Counted from the stretch's first letter, positions 11,801-21,157 are shown. The stretch: 64,000 nucleotides of DNA from Streptomyces sp. NBC_00083 (GCF_026343295.1 NZ_JAPELY010000001.1:1736001-1800000), one strand, 5' to 3'. Notes: generated by a model from the letters alone, not told the origin. A program made the numbers and translations.

Positions 11801-13218
11801 CGCTCCCCACGGAGACTGCCCACCCTGAGCTTGATGGCCTGGGCACGTACGAATACGGCTGGGCCGACTCCGACGCGGCCGGCGCCGCTGCCAAGCGCGG
11901 TCTTTCCGAGGCTGTCGTCCGCGACATCTCGGGGAAGAAGAACGAGCCGGAGTGGATGCTGAAGCTGCGCCTCAAGGGCCTGCGTCTCTTCGACAAGAAG
12001 CCCATGCCGAACTGGGGCTCCGACCTCTCCGGCATCGACTTCGACAACATCAAGTACTTCGTGCGGTCGACGGAGAAGCAGGCGGCGTCCTGGGAGGACC
12101 TGCCCGCGGACATCAAGAACACGTACGACAAGCTCGGCATCCCCGAGGCGGAGAAGCAGCGCCTGGTGGCCGGTGTCGCGGCCCAGTACGAGTCCGAGGT
12201 CGTCTACCACCAGATCCGTGAGGACCTGGAGGAGCAGGGCGTCATCTTCCTCGACACCGACACCGCCCTGAAGGAGCACCCCGAGCTCTTCCAGGAGTAC
12301 TTCGGCACCGTCATCCCGGTCGGCGACAACAAGTTCGCGTCGCTGAACACCGCGGTGTGGTCCGGCGGCTCGTTCATCTACGTGCCCAAGGGTGTCCACG
12401 TCGACATCCCGCTCCAGGCCTACTTCCGTATCAACACGGAGAACATGGGCCAGTTCGAGCGGACGCTGATCATCGTCGACGAGGACGCCTACGTCCACTA
12501 CGTCGAGGGCTGCACCGCCCCGATCTACTCCTCGGACTCGCTGCACAGCGCCGTCGTCGAGATCATCGTCAAGAAGGGCGGCCGCTGCCGCTACACGACG
12601 ATCCAGAACTGGTCGAACAACGTCTACAACCTGGTCACCAAGCGCGCCGTGGCGTACGAGGGTGCGACCATGGAGTGGATCGACGGCAACATCGGCTCCA
12701 AGGTCACCATGAAGTACCCGGCCGTCTACCTGATGGGCGAGCACGCCAAGGGCGAGACGCTCTCCATCGCCTTCGCGGGCGAGGGCCAGCACCAGGACGC
12801 CGGCTCCAAGATGGTCCACATGGCGCCGAACACCTCCTCCAACATCGTCTCCAAGTCGGTGGCGCGAGGCGGCGGCCGCACCTCCTACCGCGGTCTCGTC
12901 GAGATCGGCGAGGGCGCCCACGGCTCCAAGTCGAACGTGCTCTGCGACGCGCTGCTCGTCGACACGATCTCCCGCTCGGACACGTACCCCTACGTCGACG
13001 TCCGCGAGGACGACGTCTCCATGGGCCACGAGGCGACCGTCTCCAAGGTCTCCGAGGACCAGCTCTTCTACCTGATGAGCCGCGGTCTGACCGAGTTCGA
13101 GGCGATGGCGATGATCGTGCGCGGCTTCGTCGAGCCGATCGCCAAGGAGCTCCCCATGGAGTACGCCCTTGAGCTCAACCGGCTGATCGAACTGCAGATG
13201 GAGGGCTCGGTCGGATAA
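11797..13218 (+). CDS. sufB: Fe-S cluster assembly scaffold SufB
   Basis: 473 aa, full length. SufB is the main scaffold of the SufBC2D complex on which [4Fe-4S] clusters form. Recognised by [38 protein letters not shown] (conserved Cys) and the C-terminal block [21 protein letters not shown]. The ATG at 11797 overlaps the sufR stop and has GGGAGGAA upstream; the longer upstream frame is ignored. Followed by sufD after 62 bp. Confidence 0.98.
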   Translation: MTLPTETAHPELDGLGTYEYGWADSDAAGAAAKRGLSEAVVRDISGKKNEPEWMLKLRLKGLRLFDKKPMPNWGSDLSGIDFDNIKYFVRSTEKQAASWEDLPADIKNTYDKLGIPEAEKQRLVAGVAAQYESEVVYHQIREDLEEQGVIFLDTDTALKEHPELFQEYFGTVIPVGDNKFASLNTAVWSGGSFIYVPKGVHVDIPLQAYFRINTENMGQFERTLIIVDEDAYVHYVEGCTAPIYSSDSLHSAVVEIIVKKGGRCRYTTIQNWSNNVYNLVTKRAVAYEGATMEWIDGNIGSKVTMKYPAVYLMGEHAKGETLSIAFAGEGQHQDAGSKMVHMAPNTSSNIVSKSVARGGGRTSYRGLVEIGEGAHGSKSNVLCDALLVDTISRSDTYPYVDVREDDVSMGHEATVSKVSEDQLFYLMSRGLTEFEAMAMIVRGFVEPIAKELPMEYALELNRLIELQMEGSVG

Positions 13219-13280
13219 CGACCGTTCCCCGTCCGGCAGTTGAGCAGATTCTGATTCAGGAAGAGAGCACTACGACAGCC

Positions 13281-14462
13281 ATGGCTGAGGCTCAGAACAT
13301 CCCGGCCGGTTCCACCACGGCCGGCTCGATCGCGGTGGCCGCCGAGTCGACCGTCGCCACCCGCATGAGCGCCCCTCCGTCCTTCGACGTCGGTGACTTC
13401 CCGGTCCCGCACGGCCGCGAGGAGGAGTGGCGGTTCACGCCGCTGGAGCGCCTGCGCGGGCTGCACGACGGCACCGCCGTCGCCACCGGTGACGGTGTGA
13501 AGGTCGCCGTCGACGCGCCCGAGGGCGTCGTCGTGGAGACCGTCGGGCGCGACGACGCCCGCCTCGGCAGGGCCGGCACGCCGGTGGACCGCGTCGCGGC
13601 CCAGGCGTACTCGTCCTTCGAGAAGGCCTCCGTCGTGAGCGTCCCCAAGGACACGGTGCTCACCGAGCCGATCCGGATCGCCGTGCACGGCGAGGGCGGC
13701 GTTGCCTACGGCCACCAGATCGTCGAGCTCGGCGCGTTCGCCGAAGCCGTCGTGGTCATCGACCACACGGGCGACGCGGTGCTCGCCGCCAACGTCGACT
13801 ACCTCATCGGCGACGGCGCCAAGCTGACCGTCGTCTCCGTGCAGGACTGGGACGACAAGGCCGTCCACGTCTCCCAGCACAACGCGCTGATCGGCCGCGA
13901 CGCCACCTTCAAGTCGTTCGTGGTCACCTTCGGCGGCGACCTGGTGCGCCTGCACCCGCGGGTCTCCTACGCCGGCACCGGCGGTGAGGCCGAGCTGTTC
14001 GGCCTGTACTTCACCGACCAGGGCCAGCACCAGGAGCACCGCCTCCTGGTCGACCACACCACCCCGCACTGCAAGTCCAACGCGGTGTACAAGGGCGCCC
14101 TCCAGGGCGACGACGCGCACGCCGTGTGGATCGGTGACGTCCTCATCCAGGCCACGGCCGAGGGCACGGACACCTACGAGATGAACCGCAACCTGGTCCT
14201 CACCGACGGCGCCCGCGTCGACTCGGTGCCGAACCTGGAGATCGAGACCGGCGAGATCGCCGGCGCCGGTCACGCCTCGGCCACCGGCCGCTTCGACGAC
14301 GAGCAGCTCTTCTACCTGATGTCGCGCGGCATCCCGCCGATGGAGGCCCGCCGCCTGGTCGTGCGCGGCTTCTTCGCGGAACTCGTCCAGCAGATCGGCC
14401 TGCCGGACGTCGAGGAGCGCCTCCTGGCGAAGATCGAGACGGAGCTGGAGGCTTCCGTCTGA
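13281..14462 (+). CDS. sufD: Fe-S cluster assembly protein SufD
   Basis: 393 aa. SufB paralogue that completes the SufBC2D scaffold and is needed for iron entry. The beta-helix core, the HGREEEWRFTPLERLRGL N-terminal block and the C-terminal [20 protein letters not shown] block shared with SufB are visible. The conserved histidine region QHQEHRLLVDHTTPHCKSN is near residue 250. ATG start; GGAAGAGAG lies upstream at slightly long spacing. Its stop overlaps the start of the Rieske gene (TGATG). Confidence 0.97.
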   Translation: MAEAQNIPAGSTTAGSIAVAAESTVATRMSAPPSFDVGDFPVPHGREEEWRFTPLERLRGLHDGTAVATGDGVKVAVDAPEGVVVETVGRDDARLGRAGTPVDRVAAQAYSSFEKASVVSVPKDTVLTEPIRIAVHGEGGVAYGHQIVELGAFAEAVVVIDHTGDAVLAANVDYLIGDGAKLTVVSVQDWDDKAVHVSQHNALIGRDATFKSFVVTFGGDLVRLHPRVSYAGTGGEAELFGLYFTDQGQHQEHRLLVDHTTPHCKSNAVYKGALQGDDAHAVWIGDVLIQATAEGTDTYEMNRNLVLTDGARVDSVPNLEIETGEIAGAGHASATGRFDDEQLFYLMSRGIPPMEARRLVVRGFFAELVQQIGLPDVEERLLAKIETELEASV

Positions 14463-14779
14463 TGGCCTTCGTCAAAGCCTGTGCGCTGAGCGAGCTGGAG
14501 AGCGACACCCCCAAGCGGGTGGAGATCGACGGCACGCCGGTGTCCCTCGTCAAGACCGGGGGCGAGGTGTTCGCGATCAACGACATTTGTTCCCACGCGA
14601 ACGTGTCGCTCTCGGAGGGCGAGGTCGAGGACTGCGCCATCGAGTGCTGGCTGCACGGCTCGAGCTTCGACCTCCGCACCGGCAAGCCGTCCGGCCTTCC
14701 CGCGACGCGCCCCGTGCCCGTATACCCCGTACAGATCCAAGGGGACGATGTGCTCGTCTCCGTCACCCAGGAGTCCTGA
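14462..14779 (+). CDS. Rieske [2Fe-2S] ferredoxin in the suf operon
   Basis: 105 aa single Rieske domain. Cluster ligands are CSHANVSL (C-x-H, near residue 43) and ECWLHGSSFDL (C-x2-H, near residue 62), the BphF/NdoA-type ferredoxin pattern. ATG overlaps the sufD stop by one base. Such a ferredoxin is a regular member of actinobacterial suf operons; it may supply electrons for assembly, or be an early client, but neither is shown by the sequence. No dioxygenase gene is nearby, which argues against an aromatic-ring oxygenase role. Confidence 0.93.
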   Translation: MAFVKACALSELESDTPKRVEIDGTPVSLVKTGGEVFAINDICSHANVSLSEGEVEDCAIECWLHGSSFDLRTGKPSGLPATRPVPVYPVQIQGDDVLVSVTQES

Positions 14780-14786
14780 GTTCCCC

Positions 14787-15551
14787 ATGGCAACGCTTGA
14801 AATCCGCGACCTGCACGTCTCCGTCGACACCGAGAACGGTACGAAGGAGATCCTCAAGGGCGTCGACCTGACCGTGAAGCAGGGCGAGACCCACGCCATC
14901 ATGGGCCCCAACGGCTCCGGCAAGTCGACCCTGGCGTACTCGCTGGCCGGGCACCCCAAGTACACGATCACCAGCGGCACCGTCACGCTCGACGGCGAGG
15001 ACGTCCTGGAGATGTCCGTCGACGAGCGCGCCCGCGCCGGCGTCTTCCTCGCCATGCAGTACCCGGTCGAGGTCCCCGGCGTCTCGGTCTCCAACTTCCT
15101 GCGCACCTCCGCCACCGCCATCCGCGGCGAGGCCCCCAAGCTGCGCACCTGGGTGAAGGAGGTCAAGTCCGCCATGGAGCAGCTCCAGATGGACCCGGCC
15201 TTCGCCGAGCGCAACGTCAACGAGGGCTTCTCCGGCGGTGAGAAGAAGCGCCACGAGATCCTCCAGCTGGAGCTCCTCAAGCCGAAGATCGCGATCCTCG
15301 ACGAGACCGACTCCGGCCTCGACGTCGACGCGCTGCGCCAGGTCTCCGAGGGCATCAACCGCGTCCGTGAGAACGGCGAGGTCGGCACCCTCCTGGTGAC
15401 CCACTACACGCGCATCCTGCGCTACATCAAGCCCGACTACGTCCACGTCTTCGCGGGCGGCCGCATCGTCGAGTCCGGCGGCGCCGAGCTCGCCGACAAG
15501 CTCGAGTCCGAGGGCTACGCGTCGTACACGAAGGGTGGCGCTTCCGAGTGA
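14787..15551 (+). CDS. sufC: Fe-S assembly ATPase SufC
   Basis: 254 aa ABC-type ATPase of the SufBC2D complex; soluble. Walker A GPNGSGKST near residue 37, SufC-specific AMQYPVEVPGVSVSNFLR, signature FSGGEKKR near 152, Walker B KIAILDETDSGLDVD near 172, H-loop LLVTHYTRIL. ATG at 14787, 7 nt after the Rieske stop. Four-base GTGA overlap with sufS. Confidence 0.98.
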   Translation: MATLEIRDLHVSVDTENGTKEILKGVDLTVKQGETHAIMGPNGSGKSTLAYSLAGHPKYTITSGTVTLDGEDVLEMSVDERARAGVFLAMQYPVEVPGVSVSNFLRTSATAIRGEAPKLRTWVKEVKSAMEQLQMDPAFAERNVNEGFSGGEKKRHEILQLELLKPKIAILDETDSGLDVDALRQVSEGINRVRENGEVGTLLVTHYTRILRYIKPDYVHVFAGGRIVESGGAELADKLESEGYASYTKGGASE

Positions 15552-16819
15552 CACAGCTGCCGGGCCTCCTCACGCAGTCCGCTCTCCTGGACGAGGCGAT
15601 CCGCAAGGACTTCCCCTTGCTGGACCGTGTGGTCCACGACGGGAAGAAGATCGTCTACCTCGACTCGGCGGCGACGTCGCAGAAGCCGCGCCAGGTGCTC
15701 GACGCGCTCAACGAGTACTACGAGCAGCACAACGCGAACGTGCACCGCGGTGTGTACCTCGTCGCGGAGGAGGCCACGGCGCTGTACGAAGGCGCCCGTG
15801 ACAAGGTCGCCGGTTTCATCAACGCGCCCAGCCGCGACGAGGTGATCTTCACCAAGAACGCCTCGGAGTCGCTCAACCTCGTCGCCAACATGCTGGGCTG
15901 GGCCGACGAGCCCTACCGCGTGGACAGCGACACCGAGATCGTCATCACGGAGATGGAGCACCACTCCAACATCGTGCCGTGGCAGCTGCTCGCGCAGCGC
16001 ACGGGCGCGAAGCTGAAGTGGTTCGGCCTCACCGACGACGGCCGGCTCGACCTGTCGAACATCGACGAGATCATCACCGAGAAGACGAAGATCGTCTCCT
16101 TCACGCTGGTCTCCAACCTGCTCGGCACGCAGAACCCGGTCGAGGCGATCGTGCGCCGCGCGCAGCAGGTCGGCGCGCTGGTCTGCATCGACGCCTCGCA
16201 GGCCGCCCCGCACATGCCGCTCGACGTGCAGGCGCTCCAGGCCGACTTCGTGGCCTTCACCGGCCACAAGATGTGCGGTCCGACCGGCATCGGCGTCCTG
16301 TGGGGCCGCCAGGAGCTCCTGGAGGACCTGCCGCCGTTCCTGGGCGGCGGCGAGATGATCGAGACGGTCTCGATGCACTCGTCGACCTACGCTCCGGCGC
16401 CGCACAAGTTCGAGGCGGGCACGCCCCCGATCGCGCAGGCCGTGGGCCTGGGCGCGGCCGTGGACTACCTCTCCTCGATCGGCATGGACAAGATCGCCGC
16501 GCATGAGCACGCGATCACCGAGTACGCGGTCAAGCGCCTCCTGGAGGTCCCGGACCTGCGGATCATCGGCCCCACCACGGCCGAGGACCGCGGCGCGGCG
16601 ATCTCCTTCACGCTCGGCGACATCCACCCGCACGACGTGGGCCAGGTCCTCGACGAGGAGGGCATCGCGGTCCGCGTGGGCCACCACTGCGCGCGCCCGG
16701 TCTGCCTGCGCTACGGAATTCCTGCGACCACACGAGCGTCTTTCTATCTGTACTCCACGCCCGCCGAGGTCGACGCCCTGGTGGACGGTCTGGAGCACGT
16801 ACGAAACTTCTTCGGCTAG
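15548..16819 (+). CDS. sufS: Cysteine desulfurase SufS
   Basis: 423 aa class V aminotransferase-fold PLP enzyme. It removes sulfur from cysteine and passes it as persulfide to SufU. The PLP lysine lies in FTGHKMCGPTGIGVLWG (near residue 239). The catalytic cysteine lies in VRVGHHCARPVCLRYG (near residue 377), with the SufS/CsdA-type spacing. The GTG start at 15548 overlaps the sufC stop. The downstream sufU starts 10 nt after its stop, matching the SufS-SufU partnership of Gram-positive bacteria. Confidence 0.97.
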   Translation: MTQLPGLLTQSALLDEAIRKDFPLLDRVVHDGKKIVYLDSAATSQKPRQVLDALNEYYEQHNANVHRGVYLVAEEATALYEGARDKVAGFINAPSRDEVIFTKNASESLNLVANMLGWADEPYRVDSDTEIVITEMEHHSNIVPWQLLAQRTGAKLKWFGLTDDGRLDLSNIDEIITEKTKIVSFTLVSNLLGTQNPVEAIVRRAQQVGALVCIDASQAAPHMPLDVQALQADFVAFTGHKMCGPTGIGVLWGRQELLEDLPPFLGGGEMIETVSMHSSTYAPAPHKFEAGTPPIAQAVGLGAAVDYLSSIGMDKIAAHEHAITEYAVKRLLEVPDLRIIGPTTAEDRGAAISFTLGDIHPHDVGQVLDEEGIAVRVGHHCARPVCLRYGIPATTRASFYLYSTPAEVDALVDGLEHVRNFFG

Positions 16820-16829
16820 GGGTCGAGAC

Positions 16830-17294
16830 GTGAAGCTTGATTCGATGTACCAGGACGTCATCCTGGACCACTACAAGCACCCGCACGGCCGGGGCTTGCG
16901 GGACGGTGACGCCGAGGTGCACCACGTGAACCCGACGTGCGGCGACGAGATCACCCTGCGGGTGAAGTACGACGGCGCGCGCATCGAGGACGTCTCGTAC
17001 GAGGGCCACGGCTGCTCCATCAGCCAGGCCAGCGCCTCGGTCCTCAACGACCTGCTGGTCGGCAAGGAGCTGACCGACGCGCAGCGGATCCAGGAGACCT
17101 TCCTGGAGCTGATGCAGTCCAAGGGCCAGCTGGAGCCGGACGACGCGATGGAGGAGATCCTGGAGGACGCGGTGGCATTCGCCGGCGTCTCCAAGTACCC
17201 CGCCCGCGTGAAGTGTGCTCTGCTGAGCTGGATGGCGTGGAAGGACGCGACGGCCCAGGCTCTGGGCGACGTCGCCGAAAGGAAGACGGCATGA
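16830..17294 (+). CDS. sufU: SUF sulfur-transfer protein SufU
   Basis: 154 aa IscU-like zinc protein that accepts persulfide sulfur from SufS. The Zn ligands are visible: NPTCGDEI (Cys plus Asp), GHGCSISQAS and RVKCALLSW. The longer Gram-positive insert region between the second and third Cys is present, distinguishing SufU from IscU. GTG start at 16830 (KLDSMYQDVILDHYKHPHG) in GGGTCGAGACGTG. Overlaps sufT by ATGA. Confidence 0.96.
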   Translation: MKLDSMYQDVILDHYKHPHGRGLRDGDAEVHHVNPTCGDEITLRVKYDGARIEDVSYEGHGCSISQASASVLNDLLVGKELTDAQRIQETFLELMQSKGQLEPDDAMEEILEDAVAFAGVSKYPARVKCALLSWMAWKDATAQALGDVAERKTA

Positions 17295-17629
17295 CCGAGA
17301 ACGCGGAGGCGGCGATCAAGCCGGCGACCGAAGAAGAGATCCGCGAGGCGCTGTACGACGTCGTCGACCCCGAGCTGGGCATCGACGTCGTCAACCTCGG
17401 CCTGATCTACGGCATCCACATCGACGACTCCAACGTCGTCACGCTGGACATGACCCTGACGTCGGCGGCCTGCCCGCTGACCGATGTGATCGAGGACCAG
17501 GCGAAGTCCGCGACGGACGGCATTGCCAACGAGCTGAAGATCAACTGGGTCTGGATGCCGCCGTGGGGCCCGGACAAGATCACCGACGACGGCCGCGAGC
17601 AGCTGCGCGCCCTGGGCTTCAACGTCTGA
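17291..17629 (+). CDS. sufT: SufT/MIP18-type (DUF59) Fe-S maturation protein
   Basis: 112 aa DUF59 protein. Hallmarks: DVVDPELGIDVVNLGLIYGI (residues ~22-41) and the TSAACPLTD conserved-cysteine motif. Family members act late in Fe-S insertion. Last gene of the suf operon, overlapping sufU by 4 nt and followed by a strong terminator. This placement fixes the operon as sufR-B-D-Rieske-C-S-U-T. Confidence 0.93.
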   Translation: MTENAEAAIKPATEEEIREALYDVVDPELGIDVVNLGLIYGIHIDDSNVVTLDMTLTSAACPLTDVIEDQAKSATDGIANELKINWVWMPPWGPDKITDDGREQLRALGFNV

Positions 17630-17646
17630 GCCCACCGTCCCGCATA

Positions 17647-17680
17647 GAGGCCCCCGGCACCGCACGGCGCCGGGGGCCTC
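17647..17680 (+). terminator. suf operon terminator
   Basis: Perfect 12-bp stem GAGGCCCCCGGC (17647-17658) with its complement (17669-17680), 10-nt loop, followed by TTCGCG. It lies 17 nt after the sufT stop. Confidence 0.88.
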
Positions 17681-17932
17681 TTCGCGTGCCGCGGCCTCCT
17701 ACCCGCCCTCGGCCAGGCGCCGCATCGCCTCGGCGGGGCGTGGTCCGAGCGGGCCGGGGGGATCGTCATCCGGGCGGGCGGGACAGCGTAGCCGGGGTGG
17801 TGCGGTTCCGGGGCGGGGGTGCGGGGAGTCTGATCGGCTGACGTTCGCCCGCTGTACGGATTGCGTACGCCTGCGCGTGGCGGGGTGACCGCAACCTACT
17901 CGACGACACCCCGCCGACGAGAGGCCATCCCC
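17681..17932. other. Intergenic region, nothing firmly supported
   Basis: Between the suf terminator and the DUF3616-like gene. GAGAGG at 17919-17924 is the ribosome binding site of the next gene. A minus-strand frame ending at 17699 could be read as a short relic, but nothing recognisable is present. Confidence 0.4.
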
Positions 17933-19330
17933 GTGCCGCATCACTCTTCGCTCCGCCGCGCCAGGACCCTCGCGGCCGCCTCCGGCGTTCTCACGCTGGC
18001 CGTCATGGGCCCCAACCCCCTTGCGCACGCCGCGAGTTACGGCACCCCCACCATTGCCCTCTCGGCCTCCTACCTCTCCGGGGCCGTCGGCGCCACCGGC
18101 GACCCCGCGGTGACCGTGACCGTCGCGCAGAGCGGCGCCGACGCCTCGGCGCTCACCGTGGCCGCGTCCGCCAGCAGCAAGAGCGCGGTGGCCGGGACCG
18201 GGGACGTCGGCGTCACCGGGAGCGGCGGCAGCCGGCAGCTGACCGTGGCCGCACACGCCCGCGGCTACACGGACCTCACCATCAAGGTCACCGGCCTCGG
18301 CGGCAAGACCGCCACCAAGACGCTCCACTACGCCGCGTCCGCCGCCGTGCGGAACGCCGCCGACACCCGGTACTTCACCGGCTCCAGCGACGCCTCCGCC
18401 GCCGTGGACGTGGGCGGCGGCTATGTCGTCGTCGCCGACGACGAGTCCAACACGCTGCGCCTGTACGACCGTTCGGCCTCCGGCGCACCCGTCAGGACCT
18501 GGGACTTCAGCTCCAAGCTCGGCGTCTCCAAGGAGATCGACATCGAGGGCGCCGCCCGCGTCGGCAACACGATCTACTGGACGGGCTCGCTCGGCAACAA
18601 CAAGGACGGCGAGTACAAGGCCGACCGCAACACCGTCTTCACCACCACCGTCACCGGCTCGGGCGCCTCGACCCAGCTCGCGCTCGGCGGTTCGTACAAG
18701 AAGCTGCGGGACTCCCTGGTCGCCTGGGACCACGCCAACGGGGACCGCTTCGGGTTCACCGCCGCGACCGCCGACGGCCAGGTGCCCAAGCAGATCGACG
18801 GGTTCAACGTGGAGGGCCTGGAGTTCGCGCCGGGCTCCACGAGCACCGCGTACATCGGCTTCCGGGCGCCGCTCGTGCCGCCGGCCACCGGAGGCAAGGC
18901 GCTGATCGTGCCGGTCACCAACTTCGACAAGGTGGTGGGCAGCGGCGCCAACCCCGTCTTCGGCGCCGCCATCCAGCTCGACCTCGGGGGCCTCAGCATC
19001 CGCGACATCCGCAAGAACGCCGCCGACCAGTACCTGATCGTCGCCGGGTCGTGGGCCGCGGACGACAACTCCGACCCGTACGCGGTCTACTCCTGGGACG
19101 GCGTCGCCGGACACGCCCCCGTCAAGCGGGCCGACCTGCCGACCAGCGACCCGGGTGGCTGGGAGGCCGTGGTGGACGTCCCGGACCTCGACCAGGCCGG
19201 AGCGCGCGCCCAGTTCATCACCGACGACGGCTCCGCCGACCTCTACGGCGACGGCACCGAGGCCAAGGACCTCTCCCACGCCGAGTGGAAGAAGTCCCGG
19301 GCCACGTGGTTCGCGGTGAACGCCGGCTGA
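17933..19330 (+). CDS. Secreted DUF3616-like beta-propeller protein
   Basis: 465 aa from the GTG at 17933 (GAGAGG 8 nt upstream). N-terminal signal peptide: basic SSLRRARTLAAASG, a hydrophobic core, and a cleavage region after LAHAAS. Residues ~35-130 form an Ig-like/Ca-binding-like repeat region rich in Ala/Thr/Ser. Residues ~150-460 have repeated DxEGxA / LYDRSASGAPVRTWDFSS / DNSDPYAVYSWDG motifs, like the DUF3616/esterase-like phytase propeller. Extracellular, enzymatic activity unknown. Stands alone and converges on the membrane-protein gene at 19338. Confidence 0.75.
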   Translation: MPHHSSLRRARTLAAASGVLTLAVMGPNPLAHAASYGTPTIALSASYLSGAVGATGDPAVTVTVAQSGADASALTVAASASSKSAVAGTGDVGVTGSGGSRQLTVAAHARGYTDLTIKVTGLGGKTATKTLHYAASAAVRNAADTRYFTGSSDASAAVDVGGGYVVVADDESNTLRLYDRSASGAPVRTWDFSSKLGVSKEIDIEGAARVGNTIYWTGSLGNNKDGEYKADRNTVFTTTVTGSGASTQLALGGSYKKLRDSLVAWDHANGDRFGFTAATADGQVPKQIDGFNVEGLEFAPGSTSTAYIGFRAPLVPPATGGKALIVPVTNFDKVVGSGANPVFGAAIQLDLGGLSIRDIRKNAADQYLIVAGSWAADDNSDPYAVYSWDGVAGHAPVKRADLPTSDPGGWEAVVDVPDLDQAGARAQFITDDGSADLYGDGTEAKDLSHAEWKKSRATWFAVNAG

Positions 19331-19337
19331 TCCGGCG

Positions 19338-20699
19338 CTACCAGCGGACCACCGGCGGGGCGGCCCCCGGCGTGGCACCGGCAGCGGCCGCCAGCGTGGG
19401 CGCCAGCTCCTCGCGGCGGATGCGCTGGTCGATGTAGAGCAGCCCGGCGGCCAGCTGGGGCAGGGTGGTCGAAAGGAACTGGCTGATCACCATGCCGACC
19501 AGATACAGCACCAGCACGATGACGACGCCGGCGATGACGGCGCCGACGGAGCCGCCGGAGCTGCCGGCGAGCATCAGCGGCATGACGGCGAGGATCCCGC
19601 CGTAGGTGAACGGCATCTGGACCAGGTTGCCCATGACCATGGCGATCATCCCGACGAGCAGCACGATGCCGAACGTCCGCCACCAGGCGCCCTTCACCAG
19701 CCGGGCCGAACGGCGCAGCGCCTCCACCGGCCGCTGGTTCTCCAGGACCGCCGCCACCGGGGCGAAGCCGAAACGCACCGTCATCCAGATGGTGAACGGG
19801 ATCAGCGCGAGGAAACCGAGGCCGGCCAGGACCAGCTGGGCGACGGGCGGCTCGTGGTCGTTGCGCGTCGGGAGCATCAGCAGCAGCATCAGGCCGGCGA
19901 AGAGGAGCATCGCGCCGGCCGTGATCAGGAAGGTGAGCGCCAGCGTGCCGAGGGCCGCGGGGAAGCGGGACCAGGTCCTGCGCCACACGGCGCCGAAGGG
20001 GGCGCGCCGCCCGAGCACCGCGTCCTGGAGGACGGTCGCGGTGGCCGAGGACATCAGGGCCATCGCGACGACCCACATCGCCATCGCGACCAGGAAGGCC
20101 ACGGCCCCGGCCAGCACCACGGGCACCACGTCGGAGGATGCCGGGCCGCTCTCGTACACCGTGCGGTGGCGGAAGACGGGGTCGATGTGCTCGTGGACGG
20201 CGGCGATCGACGCGGCGAACGCCCCGCCCGTGACCAGCGCCCCGATCCCGTACGCGACGAGAGCCACGCCGAAGAGCTGCTTCCAGTGGCGGCCGAGGGT
20301 GCTGAACGCGCCGCCGAGTATGTCGCCGAGGCCGAGCGGGCCGAGGGGTATCACGCCGGGCCGCGGCGGCGGGGGCGGCATCCAGCGGCCACCCCAGCCG
20401 GGGCCCCACCCCGGCGGAGGACCGGGGGGCATCCCCGGCCCGCCGGGGCCCCACGTCGGCGGAGCTCCCGGAGGCATCCCCGGTCCGCCGGGGCCCCATG
20501 CCGGCGCAGCCCCCGGAGGGACGCCCGGTCCGCCGGGGCCCCATCCGGCCGGGGGACCCGGGGGAACGCCCGGTCCGCCGGGGCCCCGCGGCGGCGGGGT
20601 TCCCTGGGGAGCACCCGGTCCGCCCGGGTGGGGTCCCGGCAACGGCCCCTGGCCGCCGCCGCCCTGGCCGCCGGCGTCCGCTCCCATGTCCAGCGTCAC
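19338..20699 (-). CDS. Multi-pass membrane protein with Pro/Gly-rich cytoplasmic tail
   Basis: 453 aa. The N-terminal ~105 residues are almost only Gly, Pro, Ala and Trp, containing four 15-residue repeats of the form GPGGPGxPPGxxxxW. The rest has about six or seven membrane segments with loops such as DILGGAFSTLGRHWKQLF, resembling the glycerophosphodiester phosphodiesterase membrane-domain / DUF7544 group found in actinobacteria. I choose the GTG at 20699 (GCGAGGAC upstream) rather than the ATG at 20795 inside the neighbour. Function unknown; the low-complexity tail may bind partners. Confidence 0.75.
   Translation of the reverse strand: MTLDMGADAGGQGGGGQGPLPGPHPGGPGAPQGTPPPRGPGGPGVPPGPPAGWGPGGPGVPPGAAPAWGPGGPGMPPGAPPTWGPGGPGMPPGPPPGWGPGWGGRWMPPPPPRPGVIPLGPLGLGDILGGAFSTLGRHWKQLFGVALVAYGIGALVTGGAFAASIAAVHEHIDPVFRHRTVYESGPASSDVVPVVLAGAVAFLVAMAMWVVAMALMSSATATVLQDAVLGRRAPFGAVWRRTWSRFPAALGTLALTFLITAGAMLLFAGLMLLLMLPTRNDHEPPVAQLVLAGLGFLALIPFTIWMTVRFGFAPVAAVLENQRPVEALRRSARLVKGAWWRTFGIVLLVGMIAMVMGNLVQMPFTYGGILAVMPLMLAGSSGGSVGAVIAGVVIVLVLYLVGMVISQFLSTTLPQLAAGLLYIDQRIRREELAPTLAAAAGATPGAAPPVVRW
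20406..20585 (-). repeat. Four 45-bp coding repeats (Pro/Gly-rich)
   Basis: Four consecutive 45-bp units in the 5' part of the membrane protein gene encode GPGGPGVPPGPPAGW-like 15-mers. Such coding repeats vary in number easily. Confidence 0.8.
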
Positions 20700-20793
20700 T
20701 GCGTCCTCGCTCTTCCCGTACGTCGCCGTACGCCCCGTCCCCTGATGATCGGCCCACCGTAGCCCGCCCCGTCCCGGAGGTACGCTCGCCCCC

Positions 20794-21117
20794 ATGCCCT
20801 ACGTCCTTCTCGCCTGCGCCATCGGCTCGGAGATCGTCGCCACGTCCGCGCTGAAGTACAGCGAGGGATTCAGCAGGCTCTGGCCCTCGTTGATCACCGC
20901 GGCCGGCTATCTGCTCGCCTTCTACCTGCTGTCGCTGACGCTCAAGTCCCTCTCCGTGGGCACCGCGTACGCGATCTGGTCGGGCGTGGGCACAGCCGTC
21001 ATCGCCGCCATCGGCATGGTCTTCATGGGGGAGGCGATGACCGCGGCCAAACTCGCCGGGATCGCCCTCATCATCGGCGGAGTGGTCCTGCTGAACCTCG
21101 GCGGCGCCGCGCACTGA
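20794..21117 (+). CDS. Small multidrug resistance (SMR) family transporter
   Basis: 107 aa with four membrane helices. The essential Glu is at position 13 (CAIGSEIVATSALK). The SMR block GTAYAIWSGVGTAVIAAIGM follows, with a terminal helix GIALIIGGVVLLNL. It resembles the EmrE/QacE branch. Members are dual-topology proton antiporters for cationic compounds or guanidinium. TACGCT (20781-20786) ends 7 nt before the ATG, so the message is likely leaderless. A 17-bp tandem duplication overlaps the stop. Confidence 0.92.
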   Translation: MPYVLLACAIGSEIVATSALKYSEGFSRLWPSLITAAGYLLAFYLLSLTLKSLSVGTAYAIWSGVGTAVIAAIGMVFMGEAMTAAKLAGIALIIGGVVLLNLGGAAH

Positions 21118-21145
21118 ACGGCGCCGCGCACTGAACGGCGCCGCG
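21103..21145. repeat. 17-bp tandem duplication over the SMR stop codon
   Basis: GGCGCCGCGCACTGAAC occurs at 21103-21119 and 21120-21136, followed by a partial third copy to 21145. The TGA stop codon sits inside the unit and is therefore duplicated. Confidence 0.85.
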
Positions 21146-21157
21146 GGCGCGCCGGGT

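Noticed and set aside
14462..14779. Aromatic-ring dioxygenase ferredoxin
   Set aside because: The Rieske domain fits, but no oxygenase or reductase gene is near and it overlaps suf genes on both sides.
17699..17760. C-terminal relic of a minus-strand gene (ends RRLAEGG)
   Set aside because: Too short and without a recognisable family; probably chance reading of GC-rich intergenic DNA.
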